DNA of 64,000 bases from Cryptomeria japonica (GCF_030272615.1 NC_081406.1:241429718-241493717); one strand, 5' to 3'; shown: positions 43,683-56,487, numbered from the stretch's first letter. Numbers and translations are program-made. Notes: generated by a model not told the origin, from the sequence alone.

Positions 43683-44969
43683 ATGTTCAAAAATCTACTT
43701 CCATCACATGATCAAAGGGGTCCTTCCACTTCAGGGAGAAACACAGATACTACCGATTATACGCAAGCCGCGTATAATTACACTGTGAATCACCTATACG
43801 ATGCTGATGAGCAAATTGCAACTATAACTATAAAAAATCCCAGCTCCACTTACAATGTTGTTACACGTCGCAACAAGATTACCATAAAAGCAGCTCTACA
43901 AGGCACCCCATCTATCCCAAAGCAGTATAACCTTGTGGAACAATTGGACAAAACACCTACATTGATATCTATCTTAGAGCTATTACGCCTATCTCCATCC
44001 CATAAAACAATCTTGGATCAAGCTCTCCAAGAGACGTCAGTCCCTACAAACCTAAATATCAATCAGTTCCAAGCCATGGTCGGAATTCTAAGATCATCAC
44101 CTTGTCTCGCTTTCTCAGAAAGTGACAACTCCTCCATCCAGCAACCTCATAACGCCTCACTCCATATTGAAGGGTTTATCAACCAGCATAGGATCAAGCG
44201 AGTCTTGATCGACAATGGAGCAAGCCTGAATATCTGTACTCTACAATTAGTCACAGCTTTGGGACATGCAATTGAATCAGTGGATCCCCGCAAGAAGATC
44301 ACAATCAAAGCCTATGATGATGTAGAGTGTTCATCCAAAGGCATTGTAGTACTACCAATCCGAGTGGGCCCTGTGGTGAAACACATCATCTGTCAAGTCC
44401 TGGACCTTCCTCTGCCATATAATTTGTTATTGGGAAGACCTTGGATACACGCCATGCAATTCATTCCATCCACCTACCATCAGTATATCAAGTTCTCGTA
44501 TAATGGTGTAGAGATCACAATCCTGGGAGATGCAAACCCCTTTGCATATTGTCATAATATCAGTCATCAACCAGAGATTACTGTTCCCAACAATAGAGAA
44601 TCCATCTCCTCCACATCATACGTAAGTCCAGCCTCTCTTTCCAGTTCAAACACAACTATACCCAAGCAAGAGAAACTCAAGATGAAAATAGCAGAGGAAG
44701 GTCCTGGAGAATACAATCTAAGACAACTCTTTTGTGTTGGGCAAGTGCCTACTTCTCCTAAAACACATGGAAAACCTCAACAGGTACTACAAACATCACT
44801 GGTCCAACCAGCATGTACTTTGACACCTTTCATCCTTGGAAAGAGTCAAGAAGAGGAAACCAAAGATGAAGACTTAGCAGAATGGATCTATAAAGATCCT
44901 GTCACCACCGACATTCTGCAAGCTAAGATTCCCACATATCAATATGGAAAAGGCCTTCTCATTATGTAA
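43683..44969 (+). pseudogene. Protease region of Tat-1
   Basis: A long open stretch of 428 codons. Near its middle is VLIDNGASLNICTL (about 44206), the Tat form of the retropepsin active site (D-x-G-A-S), and about 70 residues later NLLLGRPWIH (about 44423). This domain looks intact in itself. The frame is shared with gag upstream and polymerase downstream, so it was part of one polyprotein; the TAA at 44967-44969 now ends it. Confidence 0.75.
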
Positions 44970-46160
44970 AGAATGGGTTATGATAGTCAGAGTGCTTTGG
45001 ACCCTTGCAAGCAAGGAAGACATTAACCACTGCAGCTGGAATTAAAGCCCAAGGATAATACAAGCTTAGGCTTTCAAAAGGAGATACTTCCTAAGCTCAG
45101 ATTCAAAGGAAAACCCAACCAACCTCTATATCAGCCTATTACAAAGAGGTCACCTTCAATTATAAAAGCAACATCAAACACCATGGTAACTACCCCATCG
45201 AGGCTAAAAATCCCAACAAAACCATCTACAGCACCCTTCATCCCACCAATCAAACCAGCGATCCCATCAGCAGCAACAATAACATCAATAGCACCATTAG
45301 CATTAGCAACTATACCAGAACCCACAATAGTATCTACAACACCAGCCATTCCAGTAGAAGCAATAGAGTAAACACTACCAATAATCCCCATATCAGATTT
45401 GTTGATCCCCATAATCCTTCCTATAGCACCGATCATTTCATCTACAAAGGTACATCAACCGATCACACCTGCAGTGTTTAACTCAGATGATATCCTAGTG
45501 TGGTATAGCAATCGGATACTAGAAAGTGACTCAGAGACCGACTCACATGAGTGGGAGTTTGATTCGGTGCATCTAAATACTTTAGATGAGGAAGACACAT
45601 CACCCCTTCCACCTCACAAAGACATCCCTGTTTATGGAGAAGCACAAATTAAAACCTCTCGAATTCCTGAACTGGAAACATCTTCCACAGACCCTACGTC
45701 ACATCCTAGGCTCGATTCTAACAGGGAGAGTACCATCAACAACCTTGACCACAATGTCTTAGCCCTCACTGACACATCTAACGAACTTAACCTAATCGAT
45801 GAAGTAATTCCCATTATCCATCCTGAACTCATCGAATGGAACCAACCTAATCCCCCATGCCTTGACCACTTCCAAAACAATGAGGCGATCATTGACTTTT
45901 TAGAACTACGGGATAACATACCAAGCGGGGATCACAAAGCTGGATTCGCCATTGAACTTAATAGCGCAGCATACTTCGGGGCAGATGCCAAACCTTTCAG
46001 CTGCAAAAATATAACAATAAAACATGGATCTTCCAGTGAAAACCAAACTGTGGCACTATTTGACCCCACAAAAGTAAAAAGAAAGAGTGTATCCAATGGT
46101 GAAAACCTCTCTAAGGCACCGGAGGATGAAAGGTTTGACATTATCCCTTCTAGTACATAG
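44970..46160 (+). pseudogene. Protease-polymerase linker of Tat-1
   Basis: 45183-45371 is low-complexity, rich in Thr, Pro, Ile and Ala (IPSAATITSIAPLALATIPE). From 45399 the polyprotein frame reopens with an acidic peptide (SNRILESDSETDSHEWEFDS) and runs to TAG 46158-46160. Long linkers of this kind occur between protease and reverse transcriptase in Tat elements. No domain is recognised. Confidence 0.5.
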
Positions 46161-46189
46161 CAGGAATGATCAACAATTCTCATTGAGGA

Positions 46190-47516
46190 AACAAAAGAAT
46201 ACAATGTGGGGACTCCTAAAATGCCTCACCACATTCATCTGACATCTCTTTTAACTCCAGAGGAATAGCCTAAGTTTGTTGAATTCTTCCAGAAACGCTA
46301 GATTAACTTTGCATGGTCATATGCAGACATGTCTGGTCTTGATCCGGATTTAGTCATGCATCACCTCACCGTAGCAGAAGGAGCCAAGCTTGTTAAACAG
46401 AAACTTCGCAAGATGCATCCCCAAATCGCAGTACTAGTCAAAGCAGAACTTAAGAAACTCCTAGATGTTGGTTTCATTCGACCAATTGATTATGTAGATT
46501 GGATATCCAACATTGTGCCCGTCGGCAAACCAAATGGGGGCACCCGTAGCTGTATTGACTTCAAAGATCTAAACAAAGCATTTCCTAAAGATGACTTCCC
46601 CCTACCAAACATCGACATAATAGTGGACCTAACAGCAGGACATGCCATGCTTTCTCTCATGGGTGGCTTTTTAGGATACAATCAGATAAAGATCCCACCA
46701 GAGGATCAACATAAGATGCCTTTCACGTGTCCATGGGGAACATACTGCTGGAATGTAATGCCTTTCGGTCTAAAGAATGCAGGAACGACCTATCAATGAG
46801 CAATGACCACTATCTTCCATGATATGATGCATACCATAATGGAAGATTATGTTGATGACTTATTGGCAAAATCACTAACAAGTGAAGGTCATCTGGCAAT
46901 ATTAGATAAAATCTTTGATAGACTGGAACAATATCATGTTCAACTCAACCCAAAGAAATGTGTCTTTGGAGTAACCTCAGGGAAGCTTCTAGGGTACATT
47001 GTCTCAAGCAAAGGCATTGAGGTTGACCCAACAAAGGTCAAAGCAATCATGGACATGCCACCTCCCAAGAATATGAGTCAGCTAAGGACATTACAAGGAC
47101 AGCTACAATCCATCTGAAGATTCATTGCACAACTAGTAGATAAGTGTCACCCATTTACACACCTGCTACACAAAAACATCCGCTTTCAATGGGATACCAG
47201 ATGCTTAAAGACTATCTCATGAATACACCATTGTTGATCCCACCAGATCTGAGCAGACCTCTGTTATTGTATATTTTAGCAACTAATACAACATTGGGAG
47301 TGCTACTGGCTCAACACAATGTACAAGGGAAAGAGTGTGTTGTTTACTACATCTCTCACACACTGGTTGTCTATGAACTCAATTATACACCTATTGAGCA
47401 AGCTTGCCTAGCAGTAATCTTGGCAGCCACTAAAACTGAGGCACTATCTGTTGACACATAAAGTATAACTTATCACAAAAATTGATCCACTCAAGTACTT
47501 ACTTAGCAAAGCAGCA
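46190..47516 (+). pseudogene. Reverse transcriptase and first RNase H of Tat-1
   Basis: The frame 46329-46799 holds GFIRPIDYVDWISNIVPV, CIDFKDLNKAFPKDDFPLPN and MPFGLKNAGTTYQ. After a TGA the same frame has EDYVDDLLAK with the catalytic YVDD at 46848-46859, and LNPKKCVFGV. A stop at 47115-47117 and a frame change precede the degenerate RNase H (LLLYILATNTTLGVLLAQ, YELNYTPIEQACLAVI). The polymerase active site itself is preserved. Confidence 0.8.
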
Positions 47517-49454
47517 TTGACAAGCCGCTTGGCCAAATGGGTGATGATTCTAAGTGAATTTGACATCAAGTATGTGGACCATAAAGCTATCAAAGGACAA
47601 GTTATTGTAGATCAGTTGGCCAATGCACCACTCATAGGTGATCATCCCCTCATTTCCAATTTTCCAGATGAAGAGATATTCAGGATCACAACAACACAAC
47701 CATGGAAACTATACTTTGATCTTTCATACACTAGGCATGGCTCGGGGGTAGGCATTTTATTTATCACACCTCAAGGTGATATCATCTTGAAGTCTTACAG
47801 GCTCACATTTCCATGCACAAACAACATAGATGAATATGAGGCCTTGATCACAGGACTCAGGCTAGCCATACAATGGAAGTTACAAGAACTACAAGTATAT
47901 GGTGACTCCCAACTGGTCATTCAACAAGCAATAGATGAATATCAGACCAAGGATGACAAACTCATGTCATACAAGAAAATGGTGGACAGTCTAAAGGCAT
48001 CATTTACTACTATCACCTTTGAGAAAATACCAAGAGATCATAATCAAGCTACTGACGCTATGGGTACTATTGCATCTCTCCTAGATCTTCCAAAAAAATC
48101 AATACGCTATGAGTTCTTGGTCGAACAGCTTTGGATTCCCGCTTATGATATCCCCAAATCTGAGATGATATGTTGCCTTGTCGGTTCTGAATCCCCATGG
48201 TATGGTGAGTTCTACACCTACCTCCGCGATCACACCCTTCCTCCTAACCAATCGAATAACCAACGTAAAACCTTCATTCGCCAAACTGCTCGATATACCA
48301 TTATTGCTGAAACCCTATACCAATGCAGTCTTGATGGTACTCTCCTTCGATGTTTGGAACAGGATGAGATAACAAAGGCCTTGGAAGAGGTACATGAAGG
48401 AATTTGTGGAACTCATGCAAGTGGCCCGTCACTAGCCAAGAAGATCATACGAGCTGGATACTATTGGCCATCCATGGAAAAAGACTCATACTACTTTGTC
48501 AGAAAGTACAAGAAATGCCAAGTTCATGGCGACTTGATACATGCAGCAGCACAAGAATTGCAACTAATCACAACACCATGGCCCTTTTGTCAATGGGGAC
48601 TTGACCTTGTGGGTAAAATCCATCCCTCTTCATCCAATGGCCACAAATTCATTATTACCGCCACCGAATACTTCACAAAGTGGATCGAAGCTTTTCCACT
48701 TACCCAAGTCACCGGCAAGCAAATCGCCTCATTCATCCTCAATTACATCATCTGTCGGTATGGTGTACCCATGTCTATCATCACAGATAACGAGCTTCCT
48801 TTCAAAAATCAGGATGTCCGTGAACTCTATGAGAAATTTCACATCCAACACTTCTTTTCCACTCCCTATTACCCACAAGGCAATGGTCAAGCTGAAGCAT
48901 CAAACAAGAACATATTGAGAATCCTAAGGAAGATAGTCAATGATGTCGGCCGTGATTGGCATGTTCAATTGAATCCAGCACTATGGGTGGATTGAACTAG
49001 CATTCGAACCCCTACAGGCACAACTCCCTACTCATTGGTCTATGGTGCAGAAGCTATTTTACCTATTGAGGTTGAGATACCGTCACTACGGGTTTCCTTG
49101 TACAATCTCATCGATGATGAAGCATACAGAGAATCCCGTCTCCAAGACTTAGAGCTACATGATAAGAAATGACAAGTTGCATACAATCACCTTAAAGCCT
49201 ATTAGCAGCGCATGAGTAGGAGCTATAATCATCGAGTGAGACCTTGTACATCTGAGGTAGGTGATCTTCTTCTTCAAGAGAATCCTCGTAACCAATCAAA
49301 TAGAGAACATCAAAGAAATTTTGAATCAAATTGGCTGGGTCCATATGTTATCACTGTTGTATTTGGGTCTGGGGCATATCAATTGGCTACTTCAGAAGGA
49401 GAACCACTAGCAGATCCGATCAACAGCATGCACCTCAAAAGGTTTTATACATAA
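47517..49454 (+). pseudogene. Second (archaeal-type) RNase H and integrase of Tat-1
   Basis: A 492-codon open stretch. First comes an RNase H-like fold: WKLYFDLSYTRHGSGVGIL, NIDEYEALITGLRLA, VYGDSQLVIQQ and DHNQATDAM. Integrase follows: HEGICGTHASG, YYWPSMEKD, a worn second Cys (KKCQVHG), then the D-D-E core WGLDLVGK (about 48595), IITDNELPF (about 48778) and YYPQGNGQAEASNKN (about 48870). A TGA at 48993-48995 interrupts. The C-terminal part with WLGPYVITVV and MHLKRFYT ends at 49454. Two RNase H domains in a row are diagnostic of Tat elements. Confidence 0.8.
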
Positions 49455-49873
49455 GCTGCATAGAGCATCAGGCTCCCATACATATCATAAAAACACCAAA
49501 ACATTCAAAAAAATGTTCTTAAGAAAACACAAAAACATCAAAATAGTAAAGAAAGATTATGCATCCAAACGGTGAACAAACCACTCTAGTGGCACCTTGG
49601 GTAAGTGCAATGGTGAAAACCTGGCAAATAGGTGCCACTTGTAAAGGCTATGGCTCCATTGTCTTTCAGACTTGTTGTGATCACATTCACTACATTCACT
49701 CATCCATCCATCCAAACCATGGCTCATTATTGATCTGCAATTAATGATAGTACTTCATGCGTCTTGCATGCCCCTTTTTCAGAGTCATGTCTAGAAACTG
49801 AAGTAATTCCCTTAATCTGTTTGATGGAAGTGGATTATACATTATTTTTGTGATTCATTGAGTTCTTCATTCA

Positions 49874-50000
49874 AAACTATCTCACAAAATCCAAAAACAT
49901 TGGAAAACTATCTCACAAAATACCAAAAACATTGGAAAACAATCATCAAAATCCAAAAACATTGGAAAACTATCTCACAAAATCCAAAAACATTTCAAAA
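49874..50000 (+). repeat. About 31-bp tandem repeat, four units
   Basis: CCAAAAACATTGGAAAAC recurs at 49891, 49923 and 49953, with a partial unit at 49984, separated by ACTATCTCACAAAAT or similar. The spacings are 32, 30 and 31 bp. The unit contains the inverted core CCAAAAACATTGG. Confidence 0.85.
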
Positions 50001-51144
50001 ACATCAAACAAAAAAAAACATGGCAACACCTTGTACATGTGTTTTTCAAAGTAGATACCAAACAAACATTATGAAATAATCAAATGATGACCACTTATCA
50101 CATTGACCAAACAATCAAAATCGACGCAAAAACTATCTTCACAAGGATACATCCTTCCTTACCAAACAAAGACAAGATCACGTTTTCTTTGACAAGAAAT
50201 TTCTGTTTAAAGTTATCAAGTACTTGGTTTGATTTGTGGGTTATTTATTTATTTCAGGTTCCTACGCTACTCCGGGATATCCACAAGTAATTAAGAGTAG
50301 CCGAGATGGTTCCTGCAACATTGTTTGTATGTCTTCTGCAAATTATTTCGATGAAGTTTTGGGACATGTACTAATGGTGTCTACGTGGGAAGTTTACTAA
50401 GTTACGTGATCTTATGCAAAAATATAGTCATAGATCACTATGGCTTGCTGACTACAGTGTATACCTCGACCATATGAGCATGAACCATTATCGAGGATCC
50501 ATATTCTTTATTCTTTGTATATGTTGTTTGCTTACAGGTACAATGCTCCATCTTTGGTTCCTATTGCCTCATCCACGCTCGATAATGATTTATCTCTTAC
50601 TACAGTATGAACTTGTCTCAGAATCTGATCGGCAAAAGATCAAGGAGGATGTTCCAAGTCATGCATGAAAGGAGATAATCCTTGTCTGTTCTGCAAGCAA
50701 TACTCAGATCAACTTGATCCATTATATCAAGTTGCTTGTATTAACTTGCTATATCAAAATCCATGAAAGGAATACTAAGGTCATCTTGAATCATTATGTC
50801 AAGTTGCTTGTATTTTCTTACAACAATTCAAAAGCTCAATGGTGAAAAGTAAAGCACTATGGATCGTCATTCCATCTCATCTGTATATATTGCATTCTGT
50901 TGCATTCCATCCATCCATACATTCATAATAGATGCATATCATGCATACATAGTAATGACAATGGATACTCTATTTTCCTCTTCTTCCATAGGAATGCATC
51001 ATAGGTCCTCCATTTCTTCTATCTAACATCAAACCCCACCCTCACCCTCCCCATCTTGGTAATCAGCATCACATACCCTACATCATCTCCCATCAACCCA
51101 ATCAAGCCAATTACTCTGTCTACACGGGCATATCGACTCACACA

Positions 51145-51520
51145 CACCTAGACTATCAACAGATACTCTGATCAAGTATCTTTGGGTCTCAACAGGTACT
51201 CGATTATGGCAAACCTAGACTACAACAGGCATTTATCATAATGACCTAGTCTCAACGGGGCTGCTATGATTCACCACAACCATCCATCACATGCACACAC
51301 TATCAATTGATCAACCAATCAAAAACAATCATAACGGACAATTACATCAATTGTCTAAGTCTCAACGAGTATTTTGCTTCAAATACCTTGACTTCATCAG
51401 GCAATTACATCAATTGTCTAAGTCACCATCAAGTCAGTTTGATTCACTTACTCAGACTTTATCCTGTCCAAGCGAATAATTGACATCAACTGTTATGCTT
51501 TGACTCAACCGGGGCAATTA
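51145..51520 (+). repeat. Dispersed CTCAACGGG-type motifs
   Basis: About seven variants of (A/G)(A/T)CTCAAC(A/G)GG occur 30-70 bp apart, among them gggtCTCAACAGGtact, ctagtCTCAACGGGgctg, aagtCTCAACGAGtatt and tgaCTCAACCGGGgca. They are too irregular for a clean tandem array. Confidence 0.6.
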
Positions 51521-51875
51521 AAGCGATTGCACTAGATTGTCCAACCAATTTTGTTCAATTGTACAATATCAATCAAAAGCACAACACCACATTTGCATTG
51601 TATCTCCTACATAACCTACGGGTACTCACTGGCTTGCCATTTCTCCGTATTCACTCTGTTATCTTCCATTCTTTCACCGTTATTGCTAATTTCTTTTATT
51701 CTACCTCCCCTCCACTTCTAGTTCTTTTTCAAGAGATCAACCTATTCTTAAAAAAAAATAAAAATCGGCCCATCTCTCGAGTGGGCATACCACCCACTAA
51801 ATTAACATTTCTGGGGCATATTTCTTCACACCTATTTTTCTTTCTTTGAAAAAATGCGATAAAATCGCACCGTCT

Positions 51876-51889
51876 TAAAGAAGGGCAAA
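51876..51889 (+). other. Polypurine tract of Tat-1
   Basis: A purine-rich stretch, AAAGAAGGGCAAA, directly before the TG of the 3' LTR at 51890. It would prime plus-strand synthesis. A short inverted repeat TGCGAT-AAAA-TCGCA lies just upstream (51855-51869). Confidence 0.6.
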
Positions 51890-53520
51890 TGTAGCCACAT
51901 AAATCTGTCCACTTAATTAAATGAATATTTAGTATTTATTTGATTATTTAACCATCAATCAATAATTAATTAAATTAATATTTATTTAATTCATCTTAAC
52001 CCTCTTCTCCTATTAATTAAATAAATTATTCAATTTATTTGGTTTAATTCACTTAACCAAATTCAGACCATTAATTAAATAAATAAATCATATTTGTTTA
52101 ATTAAATCTTCTCTCACATTTAAATAAATTAATATTTATTGAAAACCCCCAAAATCCCATCTCTCACATTTAAATAAATTAACATTTATTTAAATCACCT
52201 TTATCCTCCACCCACTTGCATTTTCCTACAAATGCAAGTTGCACAACTATTTTAAATAAATTATTTATTTAAAATCCTATTTATCCTCACCCACTTGAAA
52301 CCTTTAATGGTTTCCTTTAAAGTCTTCAAACTTAATAGCTTCTTTCTAGAGTCTTTTTAAGCCTTTAAAGGTTTCCCTTAAAGTCTTCAAGCATTTAATG
52401 CTTTATACTCCTTTTTCTCATTTAAATAAATTAATATTTATTTGAAATGCAAATTACACCATTTAATTGAAATGAATGATTTTATTTTAATTGAAAATAC
52501 CAAAATTCCTCCCACTTGCATTCTCCTACAAAATCCACTTGCATGCCTAAATCCCTTCTAGATTCTTCTAACTCTTTCTAATTAGCCTAATCCTATCCTA
52601 ATCATTGTCACATTCCTAAATAAAAGGAAGTCACTTCTCAAAAACCTCCAAAGTCTTCAATAACCATTAAAGGCTTTATGTCTTCAAATGGTTAACCTCT
52701 AAAGTCTTCCAAACCATTAAAGGCTCTTACATAACCATTTATGGTTAACTCACCTTTTACCTTTGGTTAGAGACTTTCCTCTAACTTAACCATCCTTTTG
52801 ACTCATGGGTCTCTTAAAAGCATTTATTTCTTTGACTAAGGTAACCATTTAACCCTTGCACATTCATTTATCCCTTGGACAAAAGGAATATCCATTAACC
52901 TAACCCTAACCTTACCCCCTAGGGTAACCATCATGTCCCCTCAAGCATTCAATGCTCCTTATCTCTCCTCTCAAACCTCATCATGGTGACACTTGTCAAC
53001 ATGGGATTGTGTTGAAAGTATTAGATGGATTGAATATCTTTCAATCCTAACCCTTGTTAAGATTGCTCAATCTTAACCCTTCATTTCCCCATTTCTTCTA
53101 TAAATATAACTCTTCTCCTCAAGCAAAGAAGAAAGCATTAGAGCATTGTTGTTAGACTGGTATTAGCATAGAGCTTTTTCATAGCATCACTATCTACACT
53201 TGCATAGAATTTATTTATCATTTTCAACCATCTTGAATCTCCATATGGCATCCATGGCTAGTGCTAAAAGATGAGAGCTACACTCATGTGGAACTTGGAG
53301 AGGAGAGGAACAAGGGAGGAGCAACTATGAGCATCTTGATTAGCATTTGGAGGAGTATAGTTTATCTATTCTATGTTTGTATGCTTTCTATTTCATGCTT
53401 AATATCTCTCTTGATATGCTTGTTTAGGATAATCTTTTATTGCTAACACTAACGTTTGTTTCTTGTGCTCTTGTTTGTGTTACCATCAAACAGATTTTCT
53501 AATCCTTTTTGCAGAGCATC
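51890..53520 (+). mobile_element. 3' LTR of Tat-1
   Basis: The LTR starts TGTAGCCACATAAATC and is AT-rich, with many TTTAAATAAATTAATATTTATT-like stretches and a series of short palindromes (52297-52955). A TATA box, CTATAAATA, lies at 53098-53106. The right end is placed around 53490-53525 because no clear CA edge or second copy is available. Confidence 0.6.
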
Positions 53521-53524
53521 AATT

Positions 53525-56487
53525 ACTATTAATTTTCTAGTTGAATTATGACTAAAGTCCTGATCAATAGGTTGATTGAAAAACATCTATAACTTTTAAA
53601 TGGCATCACATTCTATGTTTTGCATACTATAGGATAAAAAAAAAATTAATTTCATAAAGTTTTGACCAAGTTAAGGTGGTCAAACACATGATTTTTTATA
53701 TTTTCGAAAAAAGTTGTAGTGAAAAATTCATAATTAATTATTTACTTTAAAAAAATTACAAAGAAATATGTGTCACATTCGGACATGAGTCTGCTAATTA
53801 TATTTAAAATCTTATAAAAAAATATTATGATTTGGTTATGGTTAGGGTGGTCAAACTTAAATCTACATCTTATCATTTTCCTGAAATTTTAGTACTATTG
53901 CATTAAAATTTTAAATTTTCATCAAATCGACTTTTCTTTTTAGAAAACAACTAGTAGCTTAGAAACTAAATTCTATTTTCTACAGATTATATTCTTACAT
54001 ATTTTTGAAATAATATTCAAAGATATTCAAAATTTCACATCAAGTTGCATAACTTTGTTTTTCTGAAATTTCATTACTACTTAAGGGTTTGTTTTGGCCC
54101 ACCATGATCTTGCACATACCCTTGATATGAGAGACAAAGTAGTATTTACATGCAACTTACACCTTTTTGAATCTAATTTTTAGGGAAGGCCAACAATAAA
54201 AGGTAAATTTATGCTATTTACAAAGATGACTTTCATTCTAAGTTGAATGTTGAGCTCAAATTGCCTAGACAAGGGCACCCAACACCCTAGTTTTGGCAAA
54301 TTGATCCATGAAAATTTTAATGAATATGGGAATGCACAAAGTTTACAAAAATTATCCTAAAACTAAGCATAATTTATTGTAAACTAGGAACATCTACCAA
54401 AGTGGGTCCAAATGTAGTGTGGAATTGTAAAGGTATACAATTTATAATATTAAATTTAGCACCCACTTTAGTGAGAGTAAGAGCTTATCCTCTTAGCTTG
54501 ATAAGTTACAGAGAAGCCAAATATTCTTCCATCAAGATATTGAAGAAACAAGATAACTCTGAATGTGGAAGGCAATAACTACCAAGACTTAGAATCTCAT
54601 CAATCTACAATATCACTTAGGTAAAATGCAAGAACAAAGTGATCATTATGATAAATATTGGTAACACACTTGGAACATGCATTACACAAGGTACATGGTA
54701 TCTAGGACTACTAAGATCTCTATACTCTCACTAGGAGCCATATTTGTAAAGAGGTATGACATCTAAGACTAATAAAATCCTCATATACATACTCATCTTG
54801 TCATGTTACAAACACACTAAGCATGGCCTGTAGGACTAGTAATATTTTCGGATACTTAGTAGGATCCATGTCCACAAGAATTCACAAGGCTTGAATGTTG
54901 TGTTATGCTAGGTGGCTCATAAAAAAGTGAAGGACTCACTAGTTAGCAAGTTGTGTTATGTTAGGTAATTTTCATGCTAATAGAGATGACAAGGCATATA
55001 AAAACTCTCTATTTGTTGAGTAATCTTGATAAAATGAAACAAAAGGGTGTTTTGATACCAAAAAGAATTATGTTGTGTGGTCAAAGTGTACAGACAATCT
55101 CATGGTGTATGCACAAATTAGAACGCTTAGAGGAATTGTACTCTCACCTTGAATTAATTATGCACACCAACCTGGAGTAATTTCATTTAAGGTGCTATAA
55201 ATTTAAAGTCAAGCATGTAGAAACAATGAAATACCCTCAACATAAGAAAATCTAGACAATGCCACATAAAAACAAGATTGTGTAAGAGTACATTAGGGAA
55301 CCAAACATCTTGAGTTAGTATGAATATAGAAGATAAATAACATATATCAATATGATTATTTTGAATTGACCTCATCCCTCATATATAATGAAACTATGAG
55401 TATAAAGAATACGAGCACATAAGAAGAAACACGAGGCTTTTGGGTCAACATGGAAGATACCAAAAAAGCCTCAACTCTTTGCATCATCACAAAAGAGAAC
55501 ACAAAAGTATGTTTACATCAAAACCACATTTACAATAAGACATATATATAACATACAAAATAATTAAGATACAAACATAAGAATATCATAATAGGGTTGG
55601 CCCCTTTGTATCCTTGTGCTAATGGAGCATCAAGGTTCATCCAAAGAGAAACTAACAAACAAAATACAAGCCAAGAAACACATCACATGACTGGCATTAC
55701 ATGTAAGAAAATACACAAAAACAACAAGGTATTATACTTACCATCCAATCTATAGATAATTTCTTGTCTCTCAATCTCGTTCATCATAAAGATATTATGA
55801 GTAAGATGCTAAAGAAGCATCTTAGTTGGAACTACTGTCTAAAGAAAAATTAATATTTGTGGCACTAGTATAGTATAATGATCTATATCCAATTCCAAGC
55901 ATGGACCATTATCTAAAGAAATATTAATAATTGTGGCACTAGGAGATAAATTTAATGCTTTAGAAAACATCAAGGACAACTCATAATCATTCTCTATAAT
56001 TTCAACCATCTCATTCAAATCATCGTCCAAATTTATCACCATAGGAAGTGCAATAGAAGAATGAGATAAGCATCCCTTGAAATTGACAACTTAATATTTT
56101 GGCTAGGTTTGGTAAGGTAAGGATCATCTTTAGCAGTGCATGAGGGTAAGGGAGGTTGAGAAGGTGGGGTCATATCAACATTTAGATACTTAGAAGAGGA
56201 CTCACTTCTTGCAGCAAGCTCACAAACCATAGTGCGACATCTTCTACGTCATTCTCTCACCCTATAATTTTGTTAGTTACAATTTAGAGTAATATAGAAG
56301 GAGATTAGGTATTTCTCAACATCTATTCTTTTTCAAGCTAGAAGAAAAAGGAGGAATAGAAGGAAACTCTAAAGTTCAAGAAATAGAAGGAGATTCAGAT
56401 GGTGTTGGGTGTTTGCCTCATTCTTCTTTTTAGGATGGCGGAGGTAGAACATTAATATACAATCATGAAATTCTATATCCATAGATG
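53525..56487. other. AT-rich spacer, no gene recognised
   Basis: Nearly 3 kb of AT-rich sequence. Minus-strand frames at 55839-56042 and 56036-56230 encode acidic and Ser/Pro-rich peptides (DDDLNEMVEIIENDY, DMTPPSQPPLPS) that could be the worn remains of a gene, but I recognise no family. Confidence 0.4.

Larger units (their letters stand above)
49455..51889 (+). other. Gene-free 3' region of Tat-1
   Basis: About 2.4 kb between integrase and the 3' LTR. Apart from two repeat clusters (49874-50000 and 51145-51520) I see no gene. Such regions with variable tandem repeats are common in Ogre-like Tat elements. Confidence 0.6.
39922..53520 (+). mobile_element. Tat-1: large Tat-lineage Ty3/gypsy element
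   Basis: About 13.6 kb with LTR starts TGTAGTCACATAAATC (39922) and TGTAGCCACATAAATC (51890). The order is long leader, gag, protease, a proline/threonine-rich linker, reverse transcriptase, RNase H, a second archaeal-type RNase H, integrase, and a 2.4-kb repeat-rich 3' region. The second RNase H, the large size and the repeat-rich 3' region are Tat (Ogre-like) hallmarks. Most of gag-pol lies in a single frame broken by in-frame stops. The right edge of the 3' LTR is not certain. Confidence 0.8.

Noticed and set aside
46190-49454. Integrated plant pararetrovirus (caulimovirid).
   Set aside because: A D-D-E integrase and LTRs are present and no movement-protein motif is seen, so it is a Ty3/gypsy retrotransposon.
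49874-50000. CRISPR-like spacing of short repeats.
   Set aside because: The units are 30-32 bp apart with near-identical between-repeat sequence. This is an ordinary tandem repeat in a plant retroelement.
51855-51869. TGCGAT-AAAA-TCGCA hairpin as a bacterial-type terminator.
   Set aside because: The context is a plant retrotransposon next to its polypurine tract, and there is no U-tract. At most it is a structural element.
55839-56230. Two adjacent minus-strand frames with acidic and Pro/Ser-rich peptides, a possible gene.
   Set aside because: No family was recognised and the frames are short with no intron signal I could support. Kept only as a remark in the spacer entry.
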